From Rhodospirillaceae bacterium (GTDB lineage Bacteria; Pseudomonadota; Alphaproteobacteria; Rhodospirillales; Magnetovibrionaceae): a DNA stretch of 5,484 bases. The stretch spans positions 3,391-8,874 of the forward strand of contig NVSZ01000090.1 of assembly GCA_002732845.1 (NCBI GenBank). The letters run 5' to 3'. The translations under genes were made by a program, and so were the position numbers. Below are positions 5,387 to 5,484 of the stretch, piece by piece. Within the stretch, counting starts at the first letter, position 1, and every line of letters begins with the position of its first letter. Under the pieces are notes generated by a model that had not been told where the DNA came from, searched no databases, and saw nothing but the letters and a program-made list of their open reading frames with translations.

Positions 5387-5484
5387 TAACAATATGTCTT
5401 AGCTGATTTTTGCGTCCAAGGAACCAGATGCATATTCTTGAACATGACTTCCATAGATTTTGCTGTGATCTTAGACGCGTGACC
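5386..5484 (-). CDS. Possible C-terminal end of a converging gene, cut by window edge
   Basis: On the minus strand 32 codons run open from the edge to a TAA at 5386-5388, ending in MFKNMHLVPWTQKSAKTYC. No family can be named from so little. Support comes from context: the terminator at 5272-5304 has a seven-T run on this strand, as though it also stops a leftward transcript, and the palindrome cluster starts directly at the stop codon. The plus strand of the same bases offers a competing start at 5429, so the call is weak. Confidence 0.33.
   Translation of the reverse strand, partial: GHASKITAKSMEVMFKNMHLVPWTQKSAKTYC

Noticed and set aside
5429..5484. Possible plus-strand start ATG at 5429 with AAGGA upstream (MHILEHDF...)
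   Set aside because: Only 19 codons are visible with no promoter, and the seven-T run on the minus side of the terminator favours a leftward gene here. It remains the main alternative to the call at 5386-5484.

Overview
The window looks like an ordinary chromosomal stretch of a Gram-negative proteobacterium, most likely an alphaproteobacterium of the Rhodospirillales or a related marine group. This assignment is an inference from protein style: an exported caspase-like protein with the linker and coiled-coil layout common in that class, an exported family-3 type solute-binding protein, and a DsrC/TusE-family protein. Base composition is intermediate. No phage genes, transposase, CRISPR array, tRNA or rRNA were seen.

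Layout. Bases 1-3742 carry five genes, all on the minus strand. Read in the direction of transcription they are: a single-domain rhodanese (3742-3431), an all-helical protein of 221 residues whose C-terminal part resembles the MbcA/ParS/Xre (DUF2384) antitoxin domain (3396-2731), a DsrC/TusE-family protein without cysteines (2679-2350), an exported caspase-family protein (about 2256-766), and the N-terminal 225 residues of an exported solute-binding protein that runs off the left edge (676-1). The first three are closely spaced, each has a good ribosome binding site, and they probably form one operon read from a -10 box at 3773-3778. The caspase gene has its own likely -10 box at 2287-2292. 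This box lies downstream of the GTG that would open the longest frame, so a TTG start at 2256 is preferred.

Bases 3743-4115 form a divergent intergenic region. It holds the minus-strand promoter of the operon, a good sigma70-like promoter on the plus strand (TTGCCA-18-TATAAG, 4013-4042), an imperfect long hairpin and a 10-base direct repeat. It is followed by a 383-residue plus-strand gene (4116-5267) that I cannot assign to a family. That gene ends at a bidirectional intrinsic terminator (5272-5304). Beyond it are a GC-rich cluster of small palindromes (5331-5386) and what may be the last 32 codons of a converging minus-strand gene.

How the genes may work together. Rhodanese and DsrC/TusE proteins both belong to sulfur-relay chemistry, one carrying a persulfide on its active cysteine and the other normally accepting sulfur on C-terminal cysteines. 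Here the rhodanese keeps its cysteine, but the DsrC-like protein has Ala and Gly at both cysteine positions and cannot carry sulfur in the usual way. With an antitoxin-like protein between them, the operon looks more like a sulfur-linked regulatory or sensing module than a thiolation pathway. This is the most interesting part of the window and is inference.
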